From contig NC_082406.1 in assembly GCF_004011695.2 (NCBI RefSeq), forward strand, positions 1,736,001 through 1,800,000: a stretch of DNA of 64,000 nt. The letters are read 5' to 3'. Source of the DNA: Ascochyta rabiei. Lineage: Eukaryota; Ascomycota; Dothideomycetes; Pleosporales; Didymellaceae. The notes beneath the pieces are model-generated. The model worked only from the letters and a program-made list of their open reading frames with translations. It did not search any database and was not told the DNA's origin. The number at the start of each line of letters is the position of its first letter. Positions within the stretch are counted from its first letter, which is position 1. Shown here piece by piece: positions 1 through 11,195 of this stretch. The position numbers and the translations under genes are program-made.

Positions 1-36
1 CCATATCGATCAGAGTCGTTGACTTTGAGATCTTCG

Positions 37-2145
37 CTAGTGCCTGGAAGCTTTGATTGCGCTTCGAATTTCTCTCCCCTCCATCTCCTCCAAAAGCGCT
101 CTTTCCGCAGCTGTCAAGTCCTCCAAGCAACCATCCGCATCCCACCTCGCCAACCACTGTGCTTGAAACAGCCTATGCCATTCATCTGTGTGTGGCGGAT
201 ACGCTCCCTTCATTCTTAGCCGGCGCACTTTCTCCTTCAGTGCGTCCTGGGCATCTTCGTCCTCCCTACGCTGTCTCTGCTTCTCTCGCAACTCTTCCAT
301 TACGTCCTGAGCTGAGAGATGAAACTCACCGCTTCTTGCCTGGATAGCGGTAATGTTGCCAGTGAAGCAGGAGTTCCGCAGGTCTTCGATCATTCTTTGG
401 TCTCGATGGTGCCTATGTAAAAGTTCCTCAATATGATCGTCCTTACCGGCACTGGCTCTCGACACGCGGCTCAGCTCTTCAGCTAGCCTAGCCTGGTCGT
501 GTTCGAGGCGCTTGTTCTTCAGGATCAACCCATCTTTGTCCCAACTCCTGCTGTCATTGACCTTACTTTGGTATTCGGACACAGAACCGATCATCTCCTC
601 GTGCTGAAGCCTGAGTTGTTCGTCGAAATGCTCTGTGCGACGTTCAAACTCTTCTTTGTATTGTTGCATCTCGGCCTGCCATGACCTTGCTTCTTCTTGA
701 GCCTTTGTGAGGTCATCAGCCAGACTGGCATTGCGGTCTTGCGCCTCGGTGAGATCGGCCTTCAAGTCTCGACACGTTCTTTCCAGATCTGGCTGGTACA
801 TGCGCTCAGCATCAGCTTTGAACTGTTTATATTGTGCTTGCAGTGACTTGAAACGATGCTGCTCTTTTTCGAACAGATTCTGCCAGTCAGCCGAGCCGCG
901 CCGTGAAGCATTGTCACCCACCAAGACTTCGCGACGAGTACTTGATGTTGCGTCGCAGGTCGTGATCAGTTCGTCTTTGCGGTCGGGATCCGAATATGGC
1001 TTCTGAGTTTCCTCCTGCAAGTAACTGATCCAGCGGCAGAGCTCGTTAGCTGTGAGCTCCTCACGTGCTGCAGCTCTACTGTCTGTGTCTATTTCCGAGT
1101 CGGTGACAAGGAAATGGAAGTGTGATATAGCATCTGCGCTCACGGACGCTGCAAGACATGCCGTCAACCAGGCAGTGCACAAAAGATCAATGTCTTCTCG
1201 CAGCAGCGCCGAATCTTCTTCAAGATATCGACATCTTTCATTGACCCGCTGAAGCTCTTCATGCAAGTCCCCGTTCAGGTTCAGCGGGTCCTCATACACC
1301 AGGTCAGATGATTTTTTGGCATTATTGGATACATCCCTATCTCCGCGTGCGATGTCGGCAATGATCTCGTCCAGCTCAGATAGCTGGCCACCATTGCTTG
1401 TACTAAGAGCAGCCACACCAGGTCCGTTGTATCTGTGCTCTTCGGCCCGAGACATTGCCGCGTCGTTAGCCTCAGAGAGCAACGAAGGACTTTTCTCTGG
1501 CTCATGAGGAGGGCTGTGGTAGCCCTCGCTTCGCCTTGGCCTCGTGTCGGTCTGGCTGTGCGTACGGCTTAGGTAGCCGAGAAAGATGCTCTGATTCGCA
1601 CTACCCGGCCTTGATACCGATGGAGAACCGGCCGGGATCCAAGGCGATCTTGAGGATGGCGAAAATTGGTGTCTCTCGGTCTGCCAACCAAGAGACGCCC
1701 TTGTCGGGTTTGTGAAGTTGGACCCAGGGCGACTATGTGGTGGGTGTTTTGGTGTTGTGTGTGCCTCGAGCACTTCGTCTGTGCTGTCTGTGAAGTTTCG
1801 ACCATCGTTCTGGACACTGCCTGTTTTCTTTACGTTGTTCTTTCCTCTTTGAGAAAGATCAAACATGTCTTCTGGCACACCTGTGTCGTTCTGATGGAGA
1901 TCTCGTTCCCACTGGGGTCCGACCTCGCTCAAAGTGCTTGCAGTTGCAGACCTCGCCATGTCGACGTCGCGGCCTGGGACAACTGCTGCTCGTGGCGCAC
2001 GTGTTATCGATTCCGCATCATTCACGGACATGATCCGAGGATCGTCACATGCGTTCATCTGCTGATCTGTTGGTTCTGTACCGGGTAGCGATAATCGTCG
2101 ATCTGTTTGCATCGTATCCGCCATGATGATGGGTTGAGAAGTCAA
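37..2145 (-). CDS. Coiled-coil hypothetical protein, 702 aa
   Basis: Single uninterrupted reading frame of 702 codons that stops 37 bases from the window edge. I do not recognise a named family. The first ~290 residues are polar and Ser/Pro/Arg rich and look disordered. From about residue 290 to the end the protein is dominated by Glu, Lys, Gln and Arg with heptad-like spacing (for example LHEELQRVNERCRYLEE and later RLAEELSRVSRASAGKDD), which indicates long coiled coils and a structural or scaffolding role; this is inference. A second in-frame Met at residue 8 (MADTMQTD) is an alternative start. The C-terminal ~60 residues contain a Trp-rich stretch (DEWHRLFQAQWLARWDAD) that may be a small conserved tail. 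No signal peptide or membrane segment is visible. A pericentriolar, spindle-pole or septal function is possible but unsupported. Confidence 0.75.
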   Translation of the reverse strand: MTSQPIIMADTMQTDRRLSLPGTEPTDQQMNACDDPRIMSVNDAESITRAPRAAVVPGRDVDMARSATASTLSEVGPQWERDLHQNDTGVPEDMFDLSQRGKNNVKKTGSVQNDGRNFTDSTDEVLEAHTTPKHPPHSRPGSNFTNPTRASLGWQTERHQFSPSSRSPWIPAGSPSVSRPGSANQSIFLGYLSRTHSQTDTRPRRSEGYHSPPHEPEKSPSLLSEANDAAMSRAEEHRYNGPGVAALSTSNGGQLSELDEIIADIARGDRDVSNNAKKSSDLVYEDPLNLNGDLHEELQRVNERCRYLEEDSALLREDIDLLCTAWLTACLAASVSADAISHFHFLVTDSEIDTDSRAAAREELTANELCRWISYLQEETQKPYSDPDRKDELITTCDATSSTRREVLVGDNASRRGSADWQNLFEKEQHRFKSLQAQYKQFKADAERMYQPDLERTCRDLKADLTEAQDRNASLADDLTKAQEEARSWQAEMQQYKEEFERRTEHFDEQLRLQHEEMIGSVSEYQSKVNDSRSWDKDGLILKNKRLEHDQARLAEELSRVSRASAGKDDHIEELLHRHHRDQRMIEDLRNSCFTGNITAIQARSGEFHLSAQDVMEELREKQRQRREDEDAQDALKEKVRRLRMKGAYPPHTDEWHRLFQAQWLARWDADGCLEDLTAAERALLEEMEGREIRSAIKASRH

Positions 2146-5100
2146 GGGTCGGTGTCTGAGGGGTCTGTAGATCGTGCGAAAGGAGCTTTGCGCTCGGGGA
2201 AGTGTCTATTCGCGGTTCACAACCTCTTCGATCCCCATAGCCTTTGTTCCACGTTGCACTGACTCCTGCACAGCCGCATCCAACGCCTCTCCCGCCGCAC
2301 AAGAGCCCTTCCTCGTCGACGTTTCACCCTTCCAAGACAAAGCCCCCCCTGAGCCCAGACCACCCCGCTGTCCCCATCGTCATCCATTCACATGCTCCTC
2401 CTCGCTCCATGGCTCCAGTTGCTTTGTCCACCTCTTTGCTTCCACATGCTCCTCGCGGCTTCCGACAACCTCCACCCAAGACACGCCCCGGTTGCGTTTG
2501 AAATAGATGTTTCAAGGGCTGCTTTGCCGGCCGGCCAAGGGCCGTAGAGTTAAGTATACGCACTGAAAGAAAGGAGGGCCAATCCAGCATCAAAGACATA
2601 TGAGATTGAGACGCTTGCGGCGAGCTCGTGGACTGCTGCAATGGAGAAATGCTGTGTAACCCAGCAGCGTGGGCTGTGTTATGTGACTAGCTGGTTGCGT
2701 AATGAAAATTATGATGCTGCTTTACGTGGGAACATCACTGTCGAGGATCACTGTCGAAGAACAGGAAGGTGCGACTTGTGGAAAGACAGTGGTTTGAATA
2801 GGAAAACTAGCCAAATTGTGTACAGTCCCCTTGTTGATTGAAAACCGTTGGAATAGGAAGATTGATGCTCTCAAGGTGGGCTTGTGACGACACCGGAAAG
2901 GGACTAGTGAGGTGTGGGAAGAGATGACTCGCATGAACACATGTTCTCTCCTGGAACATCAAGATGTCGTAGAGCTCTCGATTGAATGATCGCCGCAGGT
3001 CCACGGACGTTATTCAGTTAGCTGTGGCCTGTGGAGCGGGAAGACGCCTTGGACCGAGAAAGCGCTAGTAAACGATCGATCTGAAGAGCTGAAGAGCTGA
3101 ATCGAGCTGCTAGTGTCTCCTTCACATCGTGTGTCCCTATCGTGCAGCTCGCCTAGGGATTTATACTGCTACGAGTTAGTCTTCACCTGTTATACCACCG
3201 TCTACATCATGATGGAAGCTCGTAACCACAAACGGGTAACGTCCACGGGTGGAGGCGCTTTGCCAAGTTAGTCAGGCATTGCGACAGCAAGGTCATCTCG
3301 CAGCCGTAGTCTCAGGCTAGGATGCCGCGCTGACTACCGTAACCGAGTTCATCAGGATGCAGTCACGTTTGGCAGCTCGTGATACAGGTGGGGTTGGCAT
3401 TGTCAATGGTCCACAGGTACCCAGAAAGACTGAAAAACATCAGACCATGAGTGCATGGTTTTTCGAGTCACGATTCCACAGGTTGTGAAAAACTTTGTCT
3501 TGTACCGGCGGGAGTGTCGCACGGTCCGAGGTTGACCGTTGTGCTACTGGCAGCCCACCGAGATAGCGTACCATCGTGTAGAGGTGGCGATGAGGTTGTT
3601 CAGATGTCGCTGTTGTTGTAGCTGATGTAGAACTTGCAGACATTCATCTTCACTTGCTGCCGTTGTGCGATAGCCAGCGTCTATGACGATGGCAATGCTG
3701 GTGTTGACCCTGTGACATGTTCGCACGGCACACGTCCGAGCCAGGTCGCCGTTCCATGGTCGAGGGAGTCACCGATGTGGGGTGAACCGTCTAACCCTTC
3801 CCTTCCCCGCGCAAATGTTCAAAACTAATTAGCATTTAGTCTCATGCGCGTAATGCGTGCGCGGCACGAGAGACCAAGTCACCTATCTTGCTGACCACCG
3901 AGACGAAGACCATGAACACCTGACAAGGTGTGGACGAGTCTAACATCGATCGCGCCAAGGCAGAGATAGGGACGAGTCGCCATAAGGCGTTGGCGATTTA
4001 GCTCCTGGGAGGTATCTTGGTACTGGGATATTGGTATCGAATCTGCGGTGTCAGGCCAAGGGGCAAGACACGGAGTACCTGCCAGAATGAGCGGTATAGT
4101 GAATGGCTCTGTGGGTGCAGAGAACATTGCCATCGACTGCCCAAACAGAGCTGCGTCGCCGATGTCGAGAGCTGTCTTGCGCTTATGGACCAACCAATTG
4201 GGCCGCTCTTGCAAAAAGTCTCCCCATGCTTGCTTCACGCAAGCTACGTTCAACCCGGACCGTCCGGTTGAAGGGAGATGCTGGGAACCCTGACGAGGAG
4301 CCGCATGCGCATGTATGGCGTTTGTCTCCGGACTGCGCGTCCGGTCAACGTGCTTCCCACGCCAAACCCCACAAACCCCTTGGTTCAAAGACTCAAAATA
4401 AACGATGCAGGGGAATGCATGTTCGTGCCATGCTCGCTTGCTCAAACCAATCATCCATGTCCTTTGATGTTGGCTTAAGCTTGGCCACACAGGGTTGACG
4501 CTGTGTTTTGTTGTCATTCCCAAGCGGTCATAGTGTGCATTCCACAGCGTGAACAGACATCAGCGCGCAAGTTGAAACGATCGGCCGGCAGCATCCGAGT
4601 TTTGCTGCATGCGTCGTGCAAAGCATCTGTTCTGACGTGTGTAAGCTCCGCGGGCCTGTAGCAAGACGTCGCTAGTCTCTAGTCTACCGTAGCGGGCTTG
4701 CCGACGGCCTGTCGATCCCAAGCGACGAACTGACCAGACCCAGCGCTGTGAACGGAGTGGTCAACAAGATTTTCCTCTAATCAGGCTGAATCAAGAACCA
4801 CCACTGAGCTGTAGCGCGTCTAGTCTGCCGACAGTAGCAATAGTTTTGCAGTATCTAGCCATACTGTCTCGACGGATTACCCAAACGCCTCCCCCCGGCA
4901 GCACAATCCGGTATCAGCGACTGGGATCTTTTAATTAGAATCATCGCTTGTACCTGATGTGGGGTTATGTGTGGTGATGTGTCCTAGGGTTGGCTACAGT
5001 CAGCCTTGCCATGTTCGCAAAGGCGTTTGGGAACCGACCTGCAAGTGCCCCAGAGAACCTCTGACCAGGATGTATCCGCGGAAGGAAGCTGCTGTTGGAT

Positions 5101-6183
5101 GTCTTGAGCAAGGGCTGTCATGCCAGCATCAACGGATGCTATTGGCGAGAATTGTCGTCCTACGATCTGGTGGCGCACACCCCTGCCTCAAGGAACCACC
5201 GTAACGGCTGAGAGTACCGAAGGACGTGTGGCTTACGAGGTGGGCGTTAGATGCATAGGACTGCTGCAAGTCGTTCGTGGCCAATCCTGTAAGGTTAGCA
5301 GACAGAAGGCCATTGAGGAAGGGCGGCCAAAGTGGGGTTGAGTCGCAAGTCATGATGACCTGTGCCGTGGAAGGGCTGGCACCTGTTTTCAATGGCAAGC
5401 CACAGCAGGTATTTTGGACTTCGAAACGAGTGGGTCTCTGGTCCAAGTGCTCACGCCCTTATGAAGACTTGATCGACGGTGATGTTTCCGCCCAAAAGCA
5501 GCGCAGGGTTCCCAACGTGGCAAGGTCAAGACGCTAACACCAATCCGGCAGCCCTTTGTCCGTTCTCAGACACCTGGGTAGACTCCTCTATAGTGTGAGC
5601 AGTTACTTGTGAAGCTCAGTAGCCGCTACAAATACCTTCTGGTACCTGAACACTGGACAAAGAATTGCTCATAGTCGACTTGCCTTCACGCGTCCCCAAG
5701 CTACCCTTCACCGACAAAGGACCGAACCAGAACACCGAACCTTAGACAATCCACTTGTCTGCGTGCAATTCAGAGTTGGAAAACCAACCAAACGGACTGT
5801 GTGTGCGCACTGCAGCCTGGCCGGTGAAAAGCAAGTATCCGCAAGAGGTGCGTTCCCTGACATGTCTGATGCACGGTTGCGAGAGCAAACTGTAGATGTG
5901 AATATAGCTCAGACCCAATCTAATACAGTTCCAGGACACTCAATATACATCCACTAAAGCTGCATCTTTCTCGGACAGGGTACAGCAATTTCTCGTCCTG
6001 TTTTGTCTTAGCCAGTCCAAGTCAAGACCGTTACTGCAGGGTGGCTTTTCCTTGCGCGCTTCATTGCCATTGACGTCGGTTTCGTGCCGAGCCCGGGCAC
6101 TGTATCTCTTTGCTTCAGGATCTCGTAATCTCCGCCGACGCATCCGGTGTTGGCTCAATCGTGCACGGGGACTTCAGGTAGCC
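2146..6183. other. Gene-free stretch, about 4 kb
   Basis: The region upstream of the coiled-coil gene and of the HMG-box gene contains only short scattered open frames with random-looking translations. I see no recognisable domain, tRNA, terminal inverted repeat or strong tandem array. A short direct repeat of GAAGAGCTGA lies near 3080-3105. The proximal ends presumably hold the two promoters. A spliced lineage-specific gene made of small exons cannot be excluded. Confidence 0.5.
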
Positions 6184-7838
6184 ATGAGGGGAGATACTAT
6201 CATCCAGCGACACCCTCCCACTCCACCAACACTTGTGGGAGACTACCAGTCAGGTCTGCATCAGGTTGTGCAATACAATGCAGATCGCGGGTACCCTTAC
6301 GATGAGGTAAGCTATGGCGTTTCTGGGGCGGCCGTTCACGAAGGGATCCCTTCGCGTGCGTCACATGTTGGCAGCCACGCGGGACAAGGAGTAGGTCTAG
6401 GAATACAATATGTAGGTACAGTCGCACCTTGATACAAGCAACGATGCTGACGAGATCCAAGGATGGTTATGGTGCGCCAGAGTACTATCATGACAGCCAC
6501 CAAGTTGACGGTCGTCCGGTAGGTCGATGCCTCCGATGGGTCGTATTCAGCAGCTGATTTGCGTAGGGAAGTCAAGGTGTTTTCTCGCCGCCAACTCCAA
6601 GATCGACAACGGAAGACGACTACGCGCCACGATCTTCTCTCAGTGTACGATCGAAAGCCACAGCAAGCCCCCCCCGAAGACATGACAGTCCTCAACCAAA
6701 GCCGACGCCAAAGGCAAGGAAAACGAAGGCGGCCAAAGGGGAGAAGCCAAAAACGCCTAAGCTGACTGCACCGTTGAGTATATTGACCGATAGCCAACAC
6801 CACATCCCTGTCAAGGACATGGCGGCATGGGTCAACCGACCAGCAGAGGTCAGGCGCAAAGAAGCTGAGAAGAGGAATGGATACATCACTCGACCGATGA
6901 ACTCGTTCATGCTGTACCGTTCGGCTTATGCAGAGCGAGCCAAGTCGTGGTGCTTGCAGAACAACCACCAAGTGGTGTCGTCGGTCGCCGGTGAGAGTTG
7001 GCCCATGGAGCCCCCAGAGATTCGCGATCGTTACAATGAGTATGCCAAGATCGAGCGGATCAACCATCAGAGTGCCCACCCAACGTACAAGTTCTCGCCC
7101 AGCAAGGCAGCCGCGCCTCCGCGAAAGCGCAAGGACGAATGGTCGGACGAAGAGCCAAGCGATCTCGAGGACAGCGAGTGGGCGCCAAACTATGGCAGAC
7201 GGTCCAGACAGGCAAAGCGTTTCCAGCGGTCGATCAGCTACCCACCCAACCTTGGTCCTCCAGAGTACATGGAGAGGCCCTTTGGTTCCAATGCCAACGG
7301 CATGATGAGGTCCTCCTGGGAAATGACAAACGAAGGACGACCGATGCCGATGCCGATGCATCACGACATGTACCAGCAGTACTACCAGACCGCTGTATAT
7401 CCCAACGTACAGATGGGTGCGCAGTACAGCGAAGACCTGCGCATGCGAAGAGTAGGCATGCCGGCTGCTGCACCGGCTCCGGCCTTGCAGTTCTCTTCCA
7501 ACCAACTGTTAGGTTTGCCTGGTGGTGATGCGAGCGATCTGATGAACCAACTGCAGCCTCAACTGGCAACGCCCTTTGAGGAAGGCCAAGTCGATCCGTT
7601 GCTGTTGGCATACGGTGGCGGTCACCGTGCCGAGGTCGATCCTGTCATCGTCCAGCAAGACTATCGGAGCGGCTATTCGAGTATGATGCCAGACGACAAG
7701 TACGACCAGCAGGAGATTGATCGCCTGTTGGAGATGGAGCACGCTCACGACAGCTACCACTCCTCCTGGCAGTCCGACCCTACCATGTCTTCGCTTGACC
7801 AGGAATCCGAGTTCGACAAGTGGGTGGGAGAGCATTGA
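6184..7838 (+). CDS. HMG-box transcription factor
   Basis: Reconstructed as exons 6184-6411, 6462-6518 and 6567-7838, giving about 518 aa. Both introns are phase 0 and 50 and 48 nt long, with GTAGGT donors and AG acceptors. The HMG box lies near residues 200-270 and begins with the core RPMNSFMLYRSAYAERAK, which belongs to the sequence-specific MATA/Ste11/Sox-like class rather than the abundant HMGB class. It is followed by a basic linker (PRKRKDEW) and an acidic patch, so DNA binding in the nucleus is expected. The C-terminal half is rich in Gln, Met, Pro and Tyr and could serve as an activation region. An alternative first donor at 6307 (GTAAGC) is also in phase and would shorten exon 1 by 35 codons. 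This is not a MAT1-2-1 gene as far as I can tell, because the flanking genes are not APN2 or SLA2. HMG factors of this type often act in sexual development; that role is inference. Confidence 0.85.
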
Positions 7839-8067
7839 TTGACAGCAGGAGAGATGACGACGATGTACGACAGCATACGCGTGATTGTGAGTTGCATGAC
7901 GGATACCCAATGTTGATTCTCGCTTCAGCACGGCGTTGGAGGACCCCACCAACACCTGTGTGCATTTACGGCGCCATTTGTTATTTTGTAGAGTAGTTCC
8001 ATGGAGTTTGCGTCTCAGCAGGTTGGTTTCGCCGAATAAAGGTCCTTACTCTGATCGCCACTTGCAA

Positions 8068-8213
8068 GGACTGTGTGAAGTAGCGGACTGCGTGAAGTAG
8101 CGGACTGCGTGAAGTAGCGGACTGCGTGAAGTAGCGGACTGCGTGAAGTAACGGACTGCGTGAAATAACAGACTGATGAAATAACGGACTGATGAAATAA
8201 CGGACTGCGATGG
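8068..8213. repeat. 17-bp minisatellite upstream of PSF1
   Basis: About eight head-to-tail copies of a 17-bp unit with consensus GGACTGCGTGAAGTAGC. Copies at 8085-8101, 8102-8118 and 8119-8135 are identical. The 3' copies drift to GAAATAAC and lose one base (16-bp units at 8170-8201). The array lies between the HMG-box gene's stop and the PSF1 start. Confidence 0.95.
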
Positions 8214-8395
8214 ACGTGGGATGGCTCAAATAGGCGTGATGATGAAGTTGCGAGCGAGTGCATGGACCTGCCCCACCCCACCTTGTTCGCGACGCGGACG
8301 CGACTGTCTGGAGTTTCTGGTGGGGACGCGACAGCAGCCATCCATTCCCTACACCTACCGAAGCATATCACTTCTGGGCTGTTCATTTGTTGACA

Positions 8396-9287
8396 ATGTA
8401 CGGCGAGACGGCCAACAAGCTGGTGAGTGTTGCCCTCCGACATTCACACAGGTCATGCAGGCCATGCAGGTCAGAAGAGAAGGGCTGCGCAACTTTCTCG
8501 ACGACAGGCATGCGTGTGTTGCTTGATGTGATGGACTCGTGCACGTGAATCCGCTGGCCTCTCCTTCTTGCAGCCAATCGACCTGGATTGACGTGTGTGC
8601 AGGTCCAGAATGCCAAACGCACACTCGCGCTGCCCCACCTGCCCCCTTACCAGTCAGAACTCATCAGATCTGTCGTGCGAGAGGTGCGGGACCTGGACCA
8701 AGATGTAGCCTCGCTCCTGGCGCCATACTCGGGCTCCTTCAACCCCTCGTCGTCCCCCGAGACAGCATGCGCCTTGCTCGTCAACCACCTGTGCATGCGG
8801 CGCGATAAGCGATGCTTGCTCGCGTACCACAAGGTGCGCAGCGACAAGCTCGAGGAGTACTGTTGGAACGGCGTGGACGTACTCGAGCAGCAGGCCCAAA
8901 AGGCAAACGGCAACGGTGCAGGCGAGGGCGGCGCGGCTGGCGCAGAGAGCAGTCTGTCGCCGGAAGAGGAGGAGTACGTGCGGCAGTACAGTGATTTGCT
9001 GGCTGCGTACAAGGGCCAATGGACAGACATCGATCTGACCGGGAGCCTGGAACCGCCAAAAGACTTATTCATCGATGTGCGGGTACTGAAAGATGCTGGC
9101 GAGATCCAGACAGAGTATGGGTAAGCGCAGGCTCTTGGTGCCACACGTCTTGTGGCTGCAGCATAGTAAGAATGCCTACTGACCACGTCGCAGTTCCATC
9201 ACGTTGACAAAGAACAGCCAGTTCTACGTTCGCCATGGCGACGTTGAGCGGTTGATCCAACAAGGCTATCTGCAGCGGCTGAGCTGA
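8396..9287 (+). CDS. PSF1: GINS complex subunit Psf1
   Basis: Exons 8396-8422, 8603-9120 and 9194-9287 give 212 aa, close to the ~208 aa of yeast Psf1. The start MYGETANKL is followed after the first intron by VQNAKRT, matching the KLVLEAKRT region of known Psf1. Further diagnostic blocks are LCMRRDKRCLLAYHKVRSDK, the DIDLTGSLEPPKD motif, FIDVRVLKDAGEIQTEYG and the C-terminal FYVRHGDVERLIQQGYLQ. Psf1 with Sld5, Psf2 and Psf3 forms GINS, which joins Cdc45 and Mcm2-7 in the CMG replicative helicase at origins and forks in the nucleus. The first intron is unusually long (180 nt). The second (9121-9193) is 73 nt and splits a Gly codon. A 17-bp minisatellite lies 180 bp upstream of the start. Confidence 0.95.
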
Positions 9288-9978
9288 TTACGGCCGTCGA
9301 TGGGCGACAGCAATGTGCACGCTCCCATCTCCACTCACAACCTTGCCGCACCCATGCACACGAGCAGGCCAACGTGATCTCCGCCCCAGGCCGCGTCTAA
9401 CGGGTCTCCACGTGGTCCTCCACAGATCCCTGAGCCCTCGAAGCCCCTGTCTTTCTCGAACGTTCGGAGCCAACACCAAGGGATTCCCCCGTTCGGACAC
9501 GCGGGACGTGCCCAAGACCAGCAACGACGCGACAGGGAGACGGCATGCAGGTACGGGTGTGGAGGACGACACTGCCACTCTGGAGGATGTAGGTATGAAT
9601 AGACGGTGGAGCCCGAGGGTTTGGATCAAGACCACGCGCCGCCTGCATTGGATATCCAACAACGCTCGGTCTCGCGACGTTGGATGACGACGGCCTAGCC
9701 TGCACGCTACGTAGCGCTCGAGCCTTGCCGCCAGGATCGAGCGCGCCTGACGAGTGCAAGCGCCACGCTGCAGCAGTTGGAGCCCTGGCTGTGCGTGACG
9801 CCAGGATTTCAAGGAGCGCGCCCGCCGCCTGTCAGCAGGGAGGAGCGCGCCGCCCATCAAGCAGAGAGGAGCGCAGCCATGAACAACAAGCCAATTCCCA
9901 AGAAGCTCGTTGGCGTGTCATGGAATTAAAACATGGAACTTGGACAAATCAATCATTTCCTGCTGAACAATACTTGAT

Positions 9979-10212
9979 TCTCTCCTCTCTTCCTCTCTTC
10001 CTCTTCCTCTCTTTCCTCTCTTTTTCAACTTCCTCTCTTTCCTCTCTTCCTCTTCCTCTTCCTCTCTTCCTCTTCCTCTCTTCCTCTTCCTCTCTTCCTC
10101 TTCCTCTCTTCCTCTTCCTCTCTTCCTCTTCCTCTCTTCCTCTTCCTCTCTTCCTCTTCCTCTCTTTCCTCTCTTTCCTCTCTTTCCTCTCTTTCCTCTC
10201 TTTCCTCTTCCA
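9979..10212. repeat. Polypyrimidine (C/T) tract
   Basis: About 230 bases almost entirely C and T on the plus strand, broken only by a TTTTTCAACTT interruption near 10021. The central part repeats CTCTTCCTCTTCCT (14 bp) and the 3' part repeats CTCTTTCCT (9 bp). Such mirror-type polypurine/polypyrimidine DNA can adopt triplex (H-DNA) structure; that is known behaviour of the sequence class and has not been observed here. Confidence 0.95.
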
Positions 10213-10309
10213 ATCATACCCCGCCATCCAGCACTATCCAGCACCATCGATCCTCCTGCATCCTAACCGCGACCAACCCCGCGAACCCACCCCATCTACA
10301 CGGCCAGCG

Positions 10310-10760
10310 CGTGGTGTGTGGAGTAGTGTGGTGTGGTGTAGTGTGTGGTGTAGTGTGTGGTGTGGTCTGTGGAAGTAGTGTGGAAGTAGTGTGGAAGTAG
10401 TGTGGAAGTAGTGTGGAAGTAGTGTGGAAGTAGTGTGGAAGTAGTGTGTAGTGTGTGGTGTAGTGTGTGGAAGTAGTGTGTGGAAGTAGTGTGTGGAAGT
10501 AGTGTGTGGAAGTAGTGTGTGGAAGTAGTGTGTGGAAGTAGTGTGTGGAAGTAGTGTGTGGAAGTAGTGTGTGGAAGTAGTGTGTGGTGTAGTGTGTGGA
10601 AGTAGTGTGTGGAAGTAGTGTGTGGAAGTAGTGTGTAGTGTAGTATGTGGAGTAGTGTGGTGTAGTATGTGGTGTGATGTAGTGTGTGGTGTGGCGTGGT
10701 GTAGTGTGTGCTGTAGTGTGTGGTATGTGGAGTAGTGCGTGGTGTGGTGTGTAGAAGTAG
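10310..10760. repeat. G/T-rich minisatellite with 11-bp and 13-bp periods
   Basis: A block of TGTGGAAGTAG (11 bp, about 7 copies, roughly 10373-10448) is followed by a block of TGTGTGGAAGTAG (13 bp, about 9 copies, roughly 10466-10585 and again 10590-10635). Degenerate GTGTGGTGTAGT units lie on both sides. The plus strand contains almost no C for about 400 bases, the opposite bias to the C/T tract just upstream. Confidence 0.95.
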
Positions 10761-10765
10761 TGTGT

Positions 10766-10812
10766 GACTCTAGTGACTCTATTGACTCTAGTGACTCTAT
10801 TGACTCTAGTGG
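10766..10812. repeat. 9-bp tandem repeat GACTCTAGT/GACTCTATT
   Basis: Five alternating copies of GACTCTAGT and GACTCTATT, directly after the G/T minisatellite. Confidence 0.9.
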
Positions 10813-11063
10813 TTGGATGGCGTTGGATGGCGCTGGTGGGGTGGGGACGGGGTGGATGAAGATGTGAAGATGAAGACGAGACGAGACGGAGACGGAATCA
10901 CCTGGATTTCTTTACTATTTCCCTTCTCGAACTTGAGAGAGAGAGAGAGATGGAAATGTAGATAGGATTCAGATGAGATTCAGATTGGTCTTCCTTGCTA
11001 CTCCTGGACGCCGTTGCCATTGCCGGTTGGATACAGACATGTGTATCTGGGACTTTGTGTGCT

Positions 11064-11152
11064 GGTACTGGTACTGGTACTGCTACTGCTGCTGCTACTG
11101 CTGCTGCTACGGCTACGGCTACGGCTACGGCTACGGCTACGGCTACGGCTGT
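11064..11152. repeat. Trinucleotide/hexanucleotide array (GGTACT, GCTGCT, GGCTAC)
   Basis: Starts as TGGTACTGGTAC, passes through CTGCTGCTACTG and ends in about seven GGCTAC units. It lies about 45 bases beyond the ERB1 stop, so it probably falls in the 3' UTR or terminator. Its six frames give only Arg-Ser, Gly-Tyr or Ala-Thr runs, so I do not call it coding. A short (GA)n run lies upstream near 10931-10949. Confidence 0.85.
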
Positions 11153-11195
11153 AGATTGTATAGTGCCGTCTGCACATGTTCAAGCTTGAGCTAGT

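Larger units (their letters stand above)
9288..11195. other. Convergent intergenic region full of simple repeats
   Basis: PSF1 and ERB1 converge on this 1.9-kb interval. The first ~690 bases hold no convincing gene; antisense and sense frames near 9288-9860 look random. The remainder is made of microsatellites and minisatellites described as separate entries. Confidence 0.7.

Noticed and set aside
3879..4523. 214-codon minus-strand frame in the first gene-free stretch
   Set aside because: Translation is random in composition, with no motif, no hydrophobic core pattern and no plausible splice partners.
6184..7838. Mating-type (MAT1-2-1) identity for the HMG-box gene
   Set aside because: The box is of the related class, but the neighbours are a coiled-coil gene and PSF1, not APN2/SLA2, and the protein is longer than usual MAT1-2-1 proteins.
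8015..8443. 142-codon minus-strand frame containing YFTQS repeats
   Set aside because: The repeat is the translation of the 17-bp minisatellite, and unit length changes shift the frame.
9680..10378. 232-codon plus-strand frame with a Leu/Ser/Phe/Pro repeat
   Set aside because: Its body is the translated C/T tract; no start context or domain supports it.
10973..11194. Arg-Ser, Gly-Tyr and Ala-Thr repeat frames
   Set aside because: They arise from the GGCTAC/CTGCTA microsatellite beyond the ERB1 stop and are present in several frames at once.
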